A stretch of DNA of 47,739 nucleotides, taken from a virus. Shown here in pieces: positions 16,344 through 24,399 of this stretch. The notes under the pieces are model-generated. The model made no database searches and had not been told where the DNA came from. It saw only the letters and a program-made list of their open reading frames with translations. Position 1 is the stretch's first letter, and every line of letters starts with the position of its first letter. The position numbers and the translations under genes are program-made. The DNA is taken from the IMG/VR virus record IMGVR_UViG_3300028854_000025, positions 1-47,739 of that record, one strand, 5' to 3'.

Positions 16344-17759
16344 TTATTCCTTTTCTTTAAGTTCGCCAGTTCCTCCACTGGAAATATCTTCTAGCTTACT
16401 TAATATATCGTCTGCATTTTCAACAGCAGATTCTTTGTCATCCTCTTCTTTATCTTTAGTGAAGTGGTCTTTGTTTGTCTCTTTAAGAGTGAGAGTTTCG
16501 TATTTTACCTTAAATGACCATGCACCAAAGTTAGCTCCGAACCTATTTTTCTTAATGCTCATGTTCAATATACCCAATGTTCTATCAGTATCTTCCTGCC
16601 ATAAAGCACAAAGAACATCACAGGTGGCTGGTAGACCAATACTCTCCGATATATTCTCCATCCCAGGGTCTGCTTTAGAATGTCCCATTCTATTCACTTG
16701 ACTCGCTGAAATAACTGGTATATTGAACTTAAAGGCCATTGCTCTTAACTGTTCTGCAATCTCCTTAACAGATTCATAGGAATTAAGATTCTTTGTTGAA
16801 GGATTAATGAGATTCAGATAATCAATAACAACTACATCTGGCTTAAATCCGTTATGTCGCAACTTGTTAATATATGATTCAATCTGTCTAACAGTAACAG
16901 ATTTAGGTGGATATTCTTTAATAATCAACTTACTGTTAATGCTCTTCTCAATTTCTTGAACGCTTTTCTTCAGTTCATCAGTATACAGCTTCAAGTTATC
17001 ATGAGGTATCTGCGATAATTGAGCACTAAAACGTTTGGAATACATGAACTCCGACATTTCCAAAGATATTAGCAATACATTCTTATCTTGTAGAACTATA
17101 TTAGAAGCTAAATTACCTAATACAATACTCTTTCCTACGTTGACTGGCCCCATGAAGCATACAAGAGTTTTAGGAAACAATCCACCTTCCAGTTTATCAT
17201 CCAAACTTTTCCACCCTGTAGGAATAGGATGGTAAGTTACAGATAAATCGTTAATATGTTTATCTATATCTTCGAAATACCAATGTCCCAAACTCTCAAA
17301 CAGTGAAATGGAGTATATTTTTTCAATACTCTTTAAGGTATCGTCCAAGTCAACCTCTCCTTCATCGTGTTTCTCTGCTGCAATATCAATGGCTTTATAT
17401 AAACCACGATCCTTTAAGAACTTTTCAGTCTTATGATATAACTCTTCTTGGTTGAAATCTACGTCTAGTAGTTTCTTAGTTAATATATGAGTTACAACAG
17501 TGGTAAAAGCCTTCTTTTCATCTGTTGTAGTTAACCTTGCCTTCAGTTCTTCAAGAGCAGGTGTGCATCCTCGCTCTTTAAAGAATTCAAGAATTTTTTC
17601 TATGAAAATTCTATTGTTTACATTTTTGAAATAGTCTAAATCGACATGTTCAATTATTGCCGATACATATTCCTTGTTCTTTAACGCATTTACAATGACT
17701 ATCATCTCGTAATAGTCGCAATCCAACTTTACCGTAACTTCTTCCTCTTTTTTTGCCAT
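16344..17759 (-). CDS. gp41: replicative DNA helicase (T4 gp41, DnaB-like)
   Basis: 471 residues (T4 gp41 has 475). A helical N-terminal domain is followed by the RecA-like core with Walker A GPVNVGKS at 204-211, Walker B VVVIDYLNLI, and SASQVNR as the DnaB motif. It forms the hexamer that unwinds the fork and recruits primase. It is intact: no intein, although gp41 is a known host of split inteins in environmental phages. The C-terminus is Lys/Glu-rich and ends GGTGELKEKE. It follows uvsX by 8 bp. Confidence 0.95.
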   Translation of the reverse strand: MAKKEEEVTVKLDCDYYEMIVIVNALKNKEYVSAIIEHVDLDYFKNVNNRIFIEKILEFFKERGCTPALEELKARLTTTDEKKAFTTVVTHILTKKLLDVDFNQEELYHKTEKFLKDRGLYKAIDIAAEKHDEGEVDLDDTLKSIEKIYSISLFESLGHWYFEDIDKHINDLSVTYHPIPTGWKSLDDKLEGGLFPKTLVCFMGPVNVGKSIVLGNLASNIVLQDKNVLLISLEMSEFMYSKRFSAQLSQIPHDNLKLYTDELKKSVQEIEKSINSKLIIKEYPPKSVTVRQIESYINKLRHNGFKPDVVVIDYLNLINPSTKNLNSYESVKEIAEQLRAMAFKFNIPVISASQVNRMGHSKADPGMENISESIGLPATCDVLCALWQEDTDRTLGILNMSIKKNRFGANFGAWSFKVKYETLTLKETNKDHFTKDKEEDDKESAVENADDILSKLEDISSGGTGELKEKE

Positions 17760-17767
17760 ATAACATC

Positions 17768-18937
17768 TTATTCATCAGAATCATCTTCACCGTCACTATC
17801 GTATTCCAAATCGTCTACATCTCCCACAATATCTGCTATAACGGATGACGCTTCCCCACCATACTTCAGTTTATCCTGCAACACCTTCTCTAACTCTGGC
17901 ATCACCTTTTCCCAAATATCCGCATTTTTCACAATGTTCTTTTTGAATCCCAAGGACTCGCCATTAAACTCATATGTTTTTCCAATTTTCTTAATAACAT
18001 TAAAGGATACCGCCAGATCAAACAATCCTGCGTATGGGTCTAAACCAGTTTTAAAGTTTAAATATAGTTCGGTTTTTAAAAAGGCAGGAATAAACCTATT
18101 CTTAATTGTTAACGATCCTAATGTGGTTCCAGATACAGTATGAGCTATAACAATAGACTGTTCGTTAGGATTATCAGCAATTTTTTCAGTAGTAATATTA
18201 AATTGAACTAATACCGACGATAAATATACTGGCCCCTTTCCTCCATTTTGAGTTTTAACTATACTAGGATACAGTTTAGTTGGATCGTCGTAGATATGAT
18301 TACTAAACAATATTGGCACCCTAGCTTTAGCTGCCTTATATGTTATAGATTTAAACAAAGATTTGACCACCTTTGACCTAGAACCCATGTCAGAAACTTC
18401 CTTATTTTCCGCTATATCCTTAAGTTCTTTAGCTGAAGATAAGTTACCTAAAGAATCTATAGAAATTATAAATTTATTTCTTTCTTTGTTATTTGGGTTC
18501 TCTTCATTAGACTTAATAACGGCATCCAAAAACGTGCATATCTGATTTCTACAATCTTCCAAAGTATCTACTGGATAATATTTTATTTTCTTAGGATCAC
18601 ATCCAACGGATTCTGCACTTTTTTTATCCACAGCTATTTCAGAATCAAAAATCAGTCCAATATACCCATCTTTTTGAGCATTAGCTATACATTTATTAAT
18701 AATGTAAGTCTTTCCGCATTGACTTGGCCCAATAAACCCTGTAAATCTACCTACGTGAACTCCTCCATATAAAGAGCCTGATATTATCGCATTCAATGCA
18801 TAACATCCAGTAGATATTGTCCCATCTGACACAGAAAGAGTCGATGCGTCAAGAGTTTCTGCGTCAGGATTCAGTTTATCTATCCCTGAAAAAACATCAG
18901 AATATTCGTCTAATTTATTTTTAGATTTTTTTGTCAT
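17768..18937 (-). CDS. uvsX: UvsX recombinase (RecA/Rad51-like)
   Basis: 389 residues (T4 UvsX has 391). Walker A is GPSQCGKT at 70-77, followed by GLIFDSEIAVDK and a Walker B strand FIISIDSLGNL. It forms filaments on gp32-coated ssDNA and drives strand exchange and recombination-dependent replication together with UvsY, which is encoded at 39667-40095. The acidic C-terminus is (DDLEYDSDGEDDSDE). No intein is present. It is clustered with gp41, 8 bp apart. Confidence 0.95.
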   Translation of the reverse strand: MTKKSKNKLDEYSDVFSGIDKLNPDAETLDASTLSVSDGTISTGCYALNAIISGSLYGGVHVGRFTGFIGPSQCGKTYIINKCIANAQKDGYIGLIFDSEIAVDKKSAESVGCDPKKIKYYPVDTLEDCRNQICTFLDAVIKSNEENPNNKERNKFIISIDSLGNLSSAKELKDIAENKEVSDMGSRSKVVKSLFKSITYKAAKARVPILFSNHIYDDPTKLYPSIVKTQNGGKGPVYLSSVLVQFNITTEKIADNPNEQSIVIAHTVSGTTLGSLTIKNRFIPAFLKTELYLNFKTGLDPYAGLFDLAVSFNVIKKIGKTYEFNGESLGFKKNIVKNADIWEKVMPELEKVLQDKLKYGGEASSVIADIVGDVDDLEYDSDGEDDSDE

Positions 18938-18939
18938 AA

Positions 18940-19221
18940 TTAACCTTTTGTTACTAAAATTTCCATCAATTTAAAGTCCTTTCCTGCCTCTTCCTTAAAA
19001 TAAATAGCTACAGATAATTTACCTTCACTTACCAATTTCAATGAATTGTTTTTTGAATTACAAACCACTTTAAAATCAACTAATGGTAACTTTTTTAAAT
19101 ACCTGTTAAAAGCCTTTGTTACGTTCCTCCTAGTTGCAGAATTGTTCTGTTCAAACACAAAACGTTCTATAATATTTTCTACTATCTTATCTCCAGTAGA
19201 TAGTATTGATTTATTAGCCAT
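18940..19221 (-). CDS. stand-alone tail-sheath C-terminal-like domain protein
   Basis: 93 residues. From residue 21 it follows the sheath C-terminal domain motif by motif: FVFEQNNSATR against FVFEPNTLFTR in this phage's own sheath, VVCNSKNN against IVCDERNN, and LSVAIYFKEE against LHVDIYIKPV, then a Phe and a final strand. No sheath N-terminal part is present. It is encoded between uvsX and a conserved small gene in the replication operon, not with tail genes. It could cap or nucleate sheath, serve as an assembly chaperone, or be a domain reused for something else. The resemblance is seen directly; the role is unknown. Confidence 0.75.
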   Translation of the reverse strand: MANKSILSTGDKIVENIIERFVFEQNNSATRRNVTKAFNRYLKKLPLVDFKVVCNSKNNSLKLVSEGKLSVAIYFKEEAGKDFKLMEILVTKG

Positions 19222-19224
19222 ACC

Positions 19225-19608
19225 TTACTTCACATCATCAAACAACTTGATAACAGGTGCCGAATTACCAGCGGGAGCAGTTGATTGAGGAATTACCAAT
19301 GGGGTTGAGGAGAACATCTGTGCATATTGAGCAGATACCTTAAAGTCATACACAATATCAACACTTTCAACAATGTTTGCTCTACGATATAACCATGTAG
19401 TTGACGCTTCTTTATCGGCCAAAAATTCCTTAAAGAATAATGGGAGAATTTGAAGGCGAATCTGTCCTGATTGCTGATCGGGTTGAATATGAATAATAGC
19501 AGGATTCTTTAATGCAAGAATCTCTGAATTGGACTTAGTTTCATCAGTTTCACCTATAATAGTTCTACCTAGTAGGTCAAGAATTGTAGTTAGTTTATTG
19601 TCACTCAT
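19225..19608 (-). CDS. conserved phage protein, unknown function
   Basis: 127 residues. LALKNPAIIHIQPDQQSGQI is followed by LQILPLFFKEFLADKEASTT and a Trp-Tyr-Arg segment. From memory this resembles a hypothetical protein of marine T4-like phages. The C-terminal 35 residues are Pro/Ala/Ser-rich and end IKLFDDVK, a short hydrophobic-acidic tail. It has its own promoter-like sequence and leads into uvsX. Confidence 0.7.
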   Translation of the reverse strand: MSDNKLTTILDLLGRTIIGETDETKSNSEILALKNPAIIHIQPDQQSGQIRLQILPLFFKEFLADKEASTTWLYRRANIVESVDIVYDFKVSAQYAQMFSSTPLVIPQSTAPAGNSAPVIKLFDDVK

Positions 19609-19620
19609 AATATTGCTTAT

Positions 19621-19648
19621 ATCTTATCATAGCTATCTCATTTTTCAA
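19621..19648 (-). promoter_or_regulatory. sigma70-type promoter before 19608 gene and uvsX operon
   Basis: TTGAAA, 16 bp, TAAGAT on the minus strand with an extended -10 TG (TATGA before TAAGAT), 12 bp before the ATG. It could drive the uvsX-gp41-DHH operon. Confidence 0.5.
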
Positions 19649-19655
19649 CTGCATT

Positions 19656-20624
19656 TTATGAAAATAATTCAACTAAATCGGTAGCTGCTTCGTTTTTAAG
19701 GTCTGGTAAATACCATCCCACACAAGTATAGATGCGTTCTATCTCTTTAGCTATTAACTTATAGAACATTTTGTCAATATCTATCTTCAAAACTGCAAAT
19801 TCCTTGGGATATTCACTAGCATATGCTATAGCATCCAGATTGTATGGGTTCTTCTTCAGATAGAACAACTTAATCTTTTGATCTGATACAATTCTTTCAT
19901 ACTTGTCCTCAACGTCAAGTTCCTTTAAAAGGATATTATAAGCTATACTTGCCTTAACGTGATATGGTGTTCCCGACTCAAATTTATGTAAGGACGCCTT
20001 CTCTGCATACTCCTCTAAGTTATGCACAGCAGTTCTTTCAGCCATGTCATCAATCGTCAACGATTTAAACTCTTCGTATACTTCCTTGTATACTGCATTA
20101 GTTTTCTTCTCGTTTTTAGTCGTTAGAAGGGTTTCCATTACTTTTTTAAGACCGTGTTTTACCTGCTTAGATACAGTAGATTTAGCAACCTTAACTCCGA
20201 CATACTTATATTTTGAAACCTTCTTACCTTCATCGTCAACTACATGTAATACGTAGTTCTTCTTCATTAAGAAGGTTCCTGCATCGGATATAACCTCTCG
20301 CTTAAACACATATCGAGGGTCTAATGTAAAAAGCTGCTGTTTCGCAAGCTCGTTGATTCCTTCGTTTAAATATACATCGAGGTCATCAATCACCTTATTC
20401 GCTTCTTCAGACACAGATAAGTATTCGTTTAACAGTTTGATACCCATTTTTTGTAAAATAGGATGTATAGAAAAATAAACCGAATTATGAACGAGTATAT
20501 CATTGGCAAAATACACTTGTTCTTCCTCATTTGTTGTATCCATTTCAAAATCGTAAACATATTCGTCTTGAAAATTTTCAAGTTGTTCTACTCTAAAATC
20601 GTCGGTAATGTTTATTTTATACAT
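19656..20624 (-). CDS. gp43: DNA polymerase gp43, C-terminal part with split intein IntC
   Basis: 322 residues. Residues 1-47 are intein, ending VYFANDILVHN. From Ser48 the polymerase resumes, SVYFSIHPIL, completing motif C (DTDS). The remaining 275 residues include the thumb (FKREVISDAGTFLMKKNYVL and KYKYVGVKVAKSTVSK, as in family B). Added to the 627-residue N-extein this gives 902, against 898 in T4 gp43, so nothing of the polymerase is missing. Its ATG lies 11 bp after the N-part stop and in a different frame; a small endonuclease relic overlaps this junction. Confidence 0.95.
   Translation of the reverse strand: MYKINITDDFRVEQLENFQDEYVYDFEMDTTNEEEQVYFANDILVHNSVYFSIHPILQKMGIKLLNEYLSVSEEANKVIDDLDVYLNEGINELAKQQLFTLDPRYVFKREVISDAGTFLMKKNYVLHVVDDEGKKVSKYKYVGVKVAKSTVSKQVKHGLKKVMETLLTTKNEKKTNAVYKEVYEEFKSLTIDDMAERTAVHNLEEYAEKASLHKFESGTPYHVKASIAYNILLKELDVEDKYERIVSDQKIKLFYLKKNPYNLDAIAYASEYPKEFAVLKIDIDKMFYKLIAKEIERIYTCVGWYLPDLKNEAATDLVELFS
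20484..20624 (-). other. split intein C-fragment (DNA polymerase), 47 residues
   Basis: Contains the C-terminal splicing blocks with a typical block F (EYVYDFEMDT) and the end ANDILVHN, followed by Ser+1. It pairs with IntN at 20639-21025. This is the usual split position, unlike the terminase and gp46 inteins. Confidence 0.9.
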
Positions 20625-20703
20625 AATTTAAAAACTTAACACCTTGATGTATAACATCTTCTGGATTTATTATATAGTCTCCCTCCCATACACATAATTT
20701 TAT
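20617..20703 (-). pseudogene. relic of homing endonuclease C-terminus in polymerase junction
   Basis: In the +1 frame relative to the N-part, 28 codons read IKLCVWEGDYIINPEDVIHQ then GVKFLNYV and stop, with the stop codon overlapping the ATG of the C-part. This matches the C-terminal end of Vsr-like homing endonucleases: V-W-E-x-D-Y, then N-P-E-x-V-I, then F-L. It also parallels FIVNEKKYNANKQKVIDD and DFIRNG at the end of the terminase-linked enzyme. The upstream part of the endonuclease is deleted. Confidence 0.7.
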
Positions 20704-22906
20704 CTAATTTTTCAATATTCTTTGGTGAAACTCGAACAAATTTACCATTTCGTAATATAACAAGGCAATGATCTTCTGTTATAACCACACTTTTTCCATT
20801 CACTGTAAGTTTATATCTTTTCTTAGATACCTTATGTCTAATTATACGTTTTGTTTTTTCGTAGGATACTTTACCGTCTCTATATGTCAGTATTTTTAAT
20901 CCATCGGTATATTTTATTTCATGATTGTTTGTAGTAAATGATATATCGTTTACATTTTCCGTCCACAAGTCTTGAATTTGTTTCTGACCCATGCTACTTC
21001 GAATTATGGTGTCTTTTCCTACGCTGTCCGTGTCACCCGCTATAACAATGCTTTTATCTATGTCAAATGTTTCTTTAGCATATTTATCTCCTAGGTTTCC
21101 TGCTTCCTGTCCAACCCACTGTCCCGTTTCCGTAATCGATCTAGCTGCATCAACGTCAGCTAGAAAACAGTAATTGTTAGCCAACGCACCATAGATAGAA
21201 TTCATAAAAATCTTCAATGAGTATTGCAAAATATCTTGATAGACCTCTTCCATCTTTTCTACTTCAGTCTTATGTTTAACTTTACTTAAATCTTTTGATC
21301 TCTTTCTAGCTAGAACCCTTTTGTTATATAGATCATCAATTAATATAGGCAGAATGCCCTTCTTCTTTTGGGAGTATAGAATATTGGACTTCGTGAGTGC
21401 AATTTTTTCATCTGTAATAAACTTCTTTAACTTTTTAACGGGTATTTTATAGTTATTCCCATTCACTAGCATTAAGTCGGCAACATCCTCGTCATTACTC
21501 ATGTCAGGAGTGTTTTTTATCTTTCCAACTTTAGTTTCGGGAGATATATTCAAAGTAATAATCGTGTTTGGATATAGACTATTCGCATCAAAAGATATGA
21601 TAGATTCTTGTATGCCTGTTACTACTTCTCGAACAAATCCTCCAGGGAAATTGCCCACGTTATCAACATCGAAAGTTGGAATTATCAAATCCTCCTTTTT
21701 AGCTTGGATTGCTACTGCGCCCTCAACCAGCTTCACTTTACCCAAAGCGTTCTCAAAATTGGAACATCCTTGATAAGACATCAATCTTGCAACTTGAATA
21801 TATTTCAACTTAGCTTCTAGGTTATTTACAACTCTAACATCCTGAATATTATAATCTACGAAATTCTCCCAATCTGTATCAGCTAAGGTAGATAAATTTG
21901 TGGCATTAATCGCCAGTTTACCTTCTCCTAATTCCACTTCACCTATATAATTTAAACTGTAAGATTCACGTTTCTCCCTAGTAAACGTTTTATATAGCAT
22001 CATGTAGTCGAGAACGCTCACACCTTGAAATATCCACTTTTCAAAATATTTTCCAAATCCTCCATTCGTTCTAGTAGAAAACACTTTGTCTACTGGCGAC
22101 AACATTTTAATCGCGTCTGCACCCATAACGTTCTTAATTCGATTCACTAAGTAGGGTATATCGAATTCTAGGACGTTCCACCCCGTTATAATATCAGGAT
22201 AATCACTTTTAATATATGTCAAAAATCCCGTTAATATATCTACTTCGGTTTCACATTTATGGTAGAAGCTATTATCAGTTTTTGGTATATAATCTTTTTC
22301 TCCCCAAGTATGATATTGATTCGTTAAAGAATCGTGAATGGTTATAAGCAAAATTGGGAATTTGGCAGTATCTGGATTTGGAAAAGTCTGCTTAAAATAA
22401 CATGAATTCTTTATCTTTACCCAAGCCTTCTCCTCTACGTCTTTCACCAGCCATCCATCTTTCTCAAATGAACGTAATTCTGATACTGTGGTTTCTGCCT
22501 TCTCCCCTGCATCATTCTTGAGTTTTACCTTATCGTTATTAGCATACTTGTTACATTTTGTTTCAATGTCAATGTTAATAACCTTCAAAGGAAACTTACT
22601 AAATTCCTTATCATCAATCTTATCATAATAAGAATCTACAAGAAATTGCTGTTCTGCTGGAAGGTTGTAATAGAATTTTAAATGACCACTATGAGATTCA
22701 ACATACTTCTTCCGATCAAAAGTGTTCTTAAAATAAACCCTTTTAAGCGGAGTATTAAAAATGGATTTACCATCTTTTGCGTTATCTGTCTCTACATACA
22801 GATACGGCTTATATGGAACATAGATATCCTCTCGTTCTCCATTCAATTTCCAAGTCCTAAGAAAGATGCTCTCTTTCTTATAATCATAATACGCATTCCT
22901 AAACAT
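20636..22906 (-). CDS. gp43: DNA polymerase gp43, N-terminal part with split intein IntN
   Basis: 756 residues. Residues 1-627 carry the 3'-5' exonuclease motifs (VINIDIETKC, WNVLEFDIPYLVNRI, YNIQDVRVV), polymerase motif A (SFDANSLYPNTII) and motif B (KIFMNSIYGALANNYC), ending IVIAGDTD. From Ser628 the intein begins (SVGKDTIIRSSMGQ). This is the pol-c site in motif C known for archaeal polymerase inteins. Without the C-part the second catalytic Asp lacks its context and the thumb is missing, so trans-splicing is needed for any replication by this enzyme. A promoter-like sequence stands just upstream. Confidence 0.95.
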   Translation of the reverse strand: MFRNAYYDYKKESIFLRTWKLNGEREDIYVPYKPYLYVETDNAKDGKSIFNTPLKRVYFKNTFDRKKYVESHSGHLKFYYNLPAEQQFLVDSYYDKIDDKEFSKFPLKVINIDIETKCNKYANNDKVKLKNDAGEKAETTVSELRSFEKDGWLVKDVEEKAWVKIKNSCYFKQTFPNPDTAKFPILLITIHDSLTNQYHTWGEKDYIPKTDNSFYHKCETEVDILTGFLTYIKSDYPDIITGWNVLEFDIPYLVNRIKNVMGADAIKMLSPVDKVFSTRTNGGFGKYFEKWIFQGVSVLDYMMLYKTFTREKRESYSLNYIGEVELGEGKLAINATNLSTLADTDWENFVDYNIQDVRVVNNLEAKLKYIQVARLMSYQGCSNFENALGKVKLVEGAVAIQAKKEDLIIPTFDVDNVGNFPGGFVREVVTGIQESIISFDANSLYPNTIITLNISPETKVGKIKNTPDMSNDEDVADLMLVNGNNYKIPVKKLKKFITDEKIALTKSNILYSQKKKGILPILIDDLYNKRVLARKRSKDLSKVKHKTEVEKMEEVYQDILQYSLKIFMNSIYGALANNYCFLADVDAARSITETGQWVGQEAGNLGDKYAKETFDIDKSIVIAGDTDSVGKDTIIRSSMGQKQIQDLWTENVNDISFTTNNHEIKYTDGLKILTYRDGKVSYEKTKRIIRHKVSKKRYKLTVNGKSVVITEDHCLVILRNGKFVRVSPKNIEKLDKIMCMGGRLYNKSRRCYTSRC
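20639..21025 (-). other. split intein N-fragment (DNA polymerase), 129 residues
   Basis: Starts with Ser1. Block B has the intact TxxH form in VVITEDHCLVILRNG. The last 18 or so residues (from MCMGG to the stop) are the wrong-frame reading of the endonuclease relic and probably not needed for splicing. Confidence 0.9.
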
Positions 22907-22914
22907 TTCCTACT

Positions 22915-22942
22915 ATTCTACCATACCTCCATCCTAAATCAA
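22915..22942 (-). promoter_or_regulatory. sigma70-type promoter for DNA polymerase
   Basis: TTGATT, 16 bp, TAGAAT on the minus strand with an extended -10 TG, 8 bp before the ATG. The predicted transcript start is nearly at the start codon. Confidence 0.5.
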
Positions 22943-22948
22943 CCCCCA

Positions 22949-24202
22949 TTAAACATTATAAGGAATGTCAATCAAATACTTGCGTTCTGATGACTTATAA
23001 GGTAAGAAATACGCCTCATGGAATTTCATCATATTTCGTTCATCCTCTAACCAGAAATCTTCAACATACTCTCTATGCTGCTTACATAGAGAAGCATATT
23101 TCGTCTGGTCTTTTAGTGCATATTTAACCTGATCTATTAATTCATCCCCCGTTGTATATTTTAACATTGCATCTTTGTATGTGCAAAGATCAGGGCATAT
23201 TACAGGTATCCCTAGAGCCGACCCCTCCAACAATTTTATATTAGACTTTGCGCGATTAAAATTATTATCTCGTAATGCTGCAAAGGCTAATTGAGTTCCT
23301 GAATTCGCCATTGCTTCAGGGAATTTTGGAAGATCGACCCAAGGAACGTATTTAATTTCTCCGCTATCAATGAAGGGCTTCAAAGGCAATGGGAAAGACC
23401 CATAGAACTGCCATGCAAAGTCTTTACGGGTTCGAATAACCGCTTGCACAATTGCTTCAAAATCATCCTGTTGATTGACTTTATTAATTACATCGATGTG
23501 GGTTCCAGAAGCGAAAATGGAAACGATTGGTTTCTTCTTATTCTTCTCAAACTTCTTCACTAATTCACCTAAGTTGTAATACCTATCAAACCACCACTTC
23601 AACAAGTAATTCGGTATAACAGTAACATTTTTATTGTTAGTCTTACTCTTGAAGTAATCTGCCATAAATTCACACGTAACCGTTACTTGATCGCACATTT
23701 CAATTATGTCAACAATGCTCTGTCTAATCTCATCTGGAACAAATGCTTCCTTATTCCTATTGTAATCAGGAATATCCTCTCTGAAAACAATATCATCAAT
23801 CTCATAGATCAATTTAAAACCGAACTGTTGAGAATAGCTCTTTAACATCTTAACAAACTCTCTCTGAACAGGAGTAGCTTGTCTCTGAATTTTAACGGCT
23901 TTTACCCCGCCATAGAATTTAGGGTCTAAGATCATAGTCGTAGACTCCATAATAACTGCCTTATTATGAAGATTCAACATCAAGTTTGGTGCCATGCAAC
24001 GATACCAAGAGCAACCACCATAATCTGCTAAGAAATTGATAGCCCTTGGTAAGCCATCTCCTGGGACTGGTATACTTGGTGGGGTTATATTAGGCATATT
24101 CTGGATAACATGATAGTTTCCAGAGTTTAATCCCGTAGGTGGAACGCCAAAAGGCACCCCTAATATAGTATCCAGTCCTGTTCGCACTGCTTGATATTGC
24201 AT
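22949..24202 (-). CDS. glycosyltransferase, GT4-like (GT-B)
   Basis: 417 residues. After a Pro/Gly-rich N-terminus comes YGGCSWYRCMAPNLML, a domain boundary FKLIYEIDDIVF and, in the C-terminal domain, VSIFASGTHID and IKLLEGSALGIPVICPDL, the donor-binding E-G-x-x-x-G-x-P pattern of GT-B enzymes. It lies between polymerase and a dead thymidylate synthase gene, away from the main glycosyltransferase block, and has a late-type box instead of an early promoter. It may modify virion proteins or DNA; substrate unknown. Confidence 0.75.
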   Translation of the reverse strand: MQYQAVRTGLDTILGVPFGVPPTGLNSGNYHVIQNMPNITPPSIPVPGDGLPRAINFLADYGGCSWYRCMAPNLMLNLHNKAVIMESTTMILDPKFYGGVKAVKIQRQATPVQREFVKMLKSYSQQFGFKLIYEIDDIVFREDIPDYNRNKEAFVPDEIRQSIVDIIEMCDQVTVTCEFMADYFKSKTNNKNVTVIPNYLLKWWFDRYYNLGELVKKFEKNKKKPIVSIFASGTHIDVINKVNQQDDFEAIVQAVIRTRKDFAWQFYGSFPLPLKPFIDSGEIKYVPWVDLPKFPEAMANSGTQLAFAALRDNNFNRAKSNIKLLEGSALGIPVICPDLCTYKDAMLKYTTGDELIDQVKYALKDQTKYASLCKQHREYVEDFWLEDERNMMKFHEAYFLPYKSSERKYLIDIPYNV

Positions 24203-24211
24203 AAGTTGTTT

Positions 24212-24219
24212 TATTTATC
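24212..24219 (-). promoter_or_regulatory. late-promoter-like box GATAAATA
   Basis: GATAAATA on the minus strand, 9 bp before the ATG of the glycosyltransferase at 24202, suggesting late expression of that gene. Confidence 0.5.
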
Positions 24220-24229
24220 CAGCAACAAC

Positions 24230-24399
24230 TTAAATTGCTACTACATATTTTATGGGATCAGAAGATTTATATCCAACTAATTCCGTATCGGGTAACCCGC
24301 TATAGTTAAACAATCTTCTCCAGTTCTATTATTTTTCCATTTACCTTCACAAAGAATCTTGTTTATTAATCGGTTGTATTGTATATCTGCGTTGTTCAT
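24230..24399 (-). pseudogene. thyA: thymidylate synthase remnant (internal deletion)
   Basis: A 40-codon frame (24277-24399) reads IQYNRLINKILCEGKWKNNR then TGEDCLTIAGYPIRN and stop. It matches the thymidylate synthase N-terminus position by position (QY-x2-L-x2-K-x-L-x-EG-x2-KN-x-RTG-x3-L-x-I-x-G-x3-R). A second frame, ending at 24230, reads DTELVGYKSSDPIKYVVAI, which matches the C-terminus (E. coli ThyA ends FEIEGYDPHPGIKAPVAI). The roughly 200 residues between, including the active-site Cys, are gone and the ends are out of frame. The start overlaps the gp46 stop (ATGA), so it was once a coupled gene. Confidence 0.8.

Noticed and set aside
19656-22906. Group I intron or sequencing frameshift as cause of the split polymerase
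   Set aside because: The inserted protein sequence has intein blocks at both ends (Ser1, TEDH, ILVHN, Ser+1), which neither an intron nor an error would produce.
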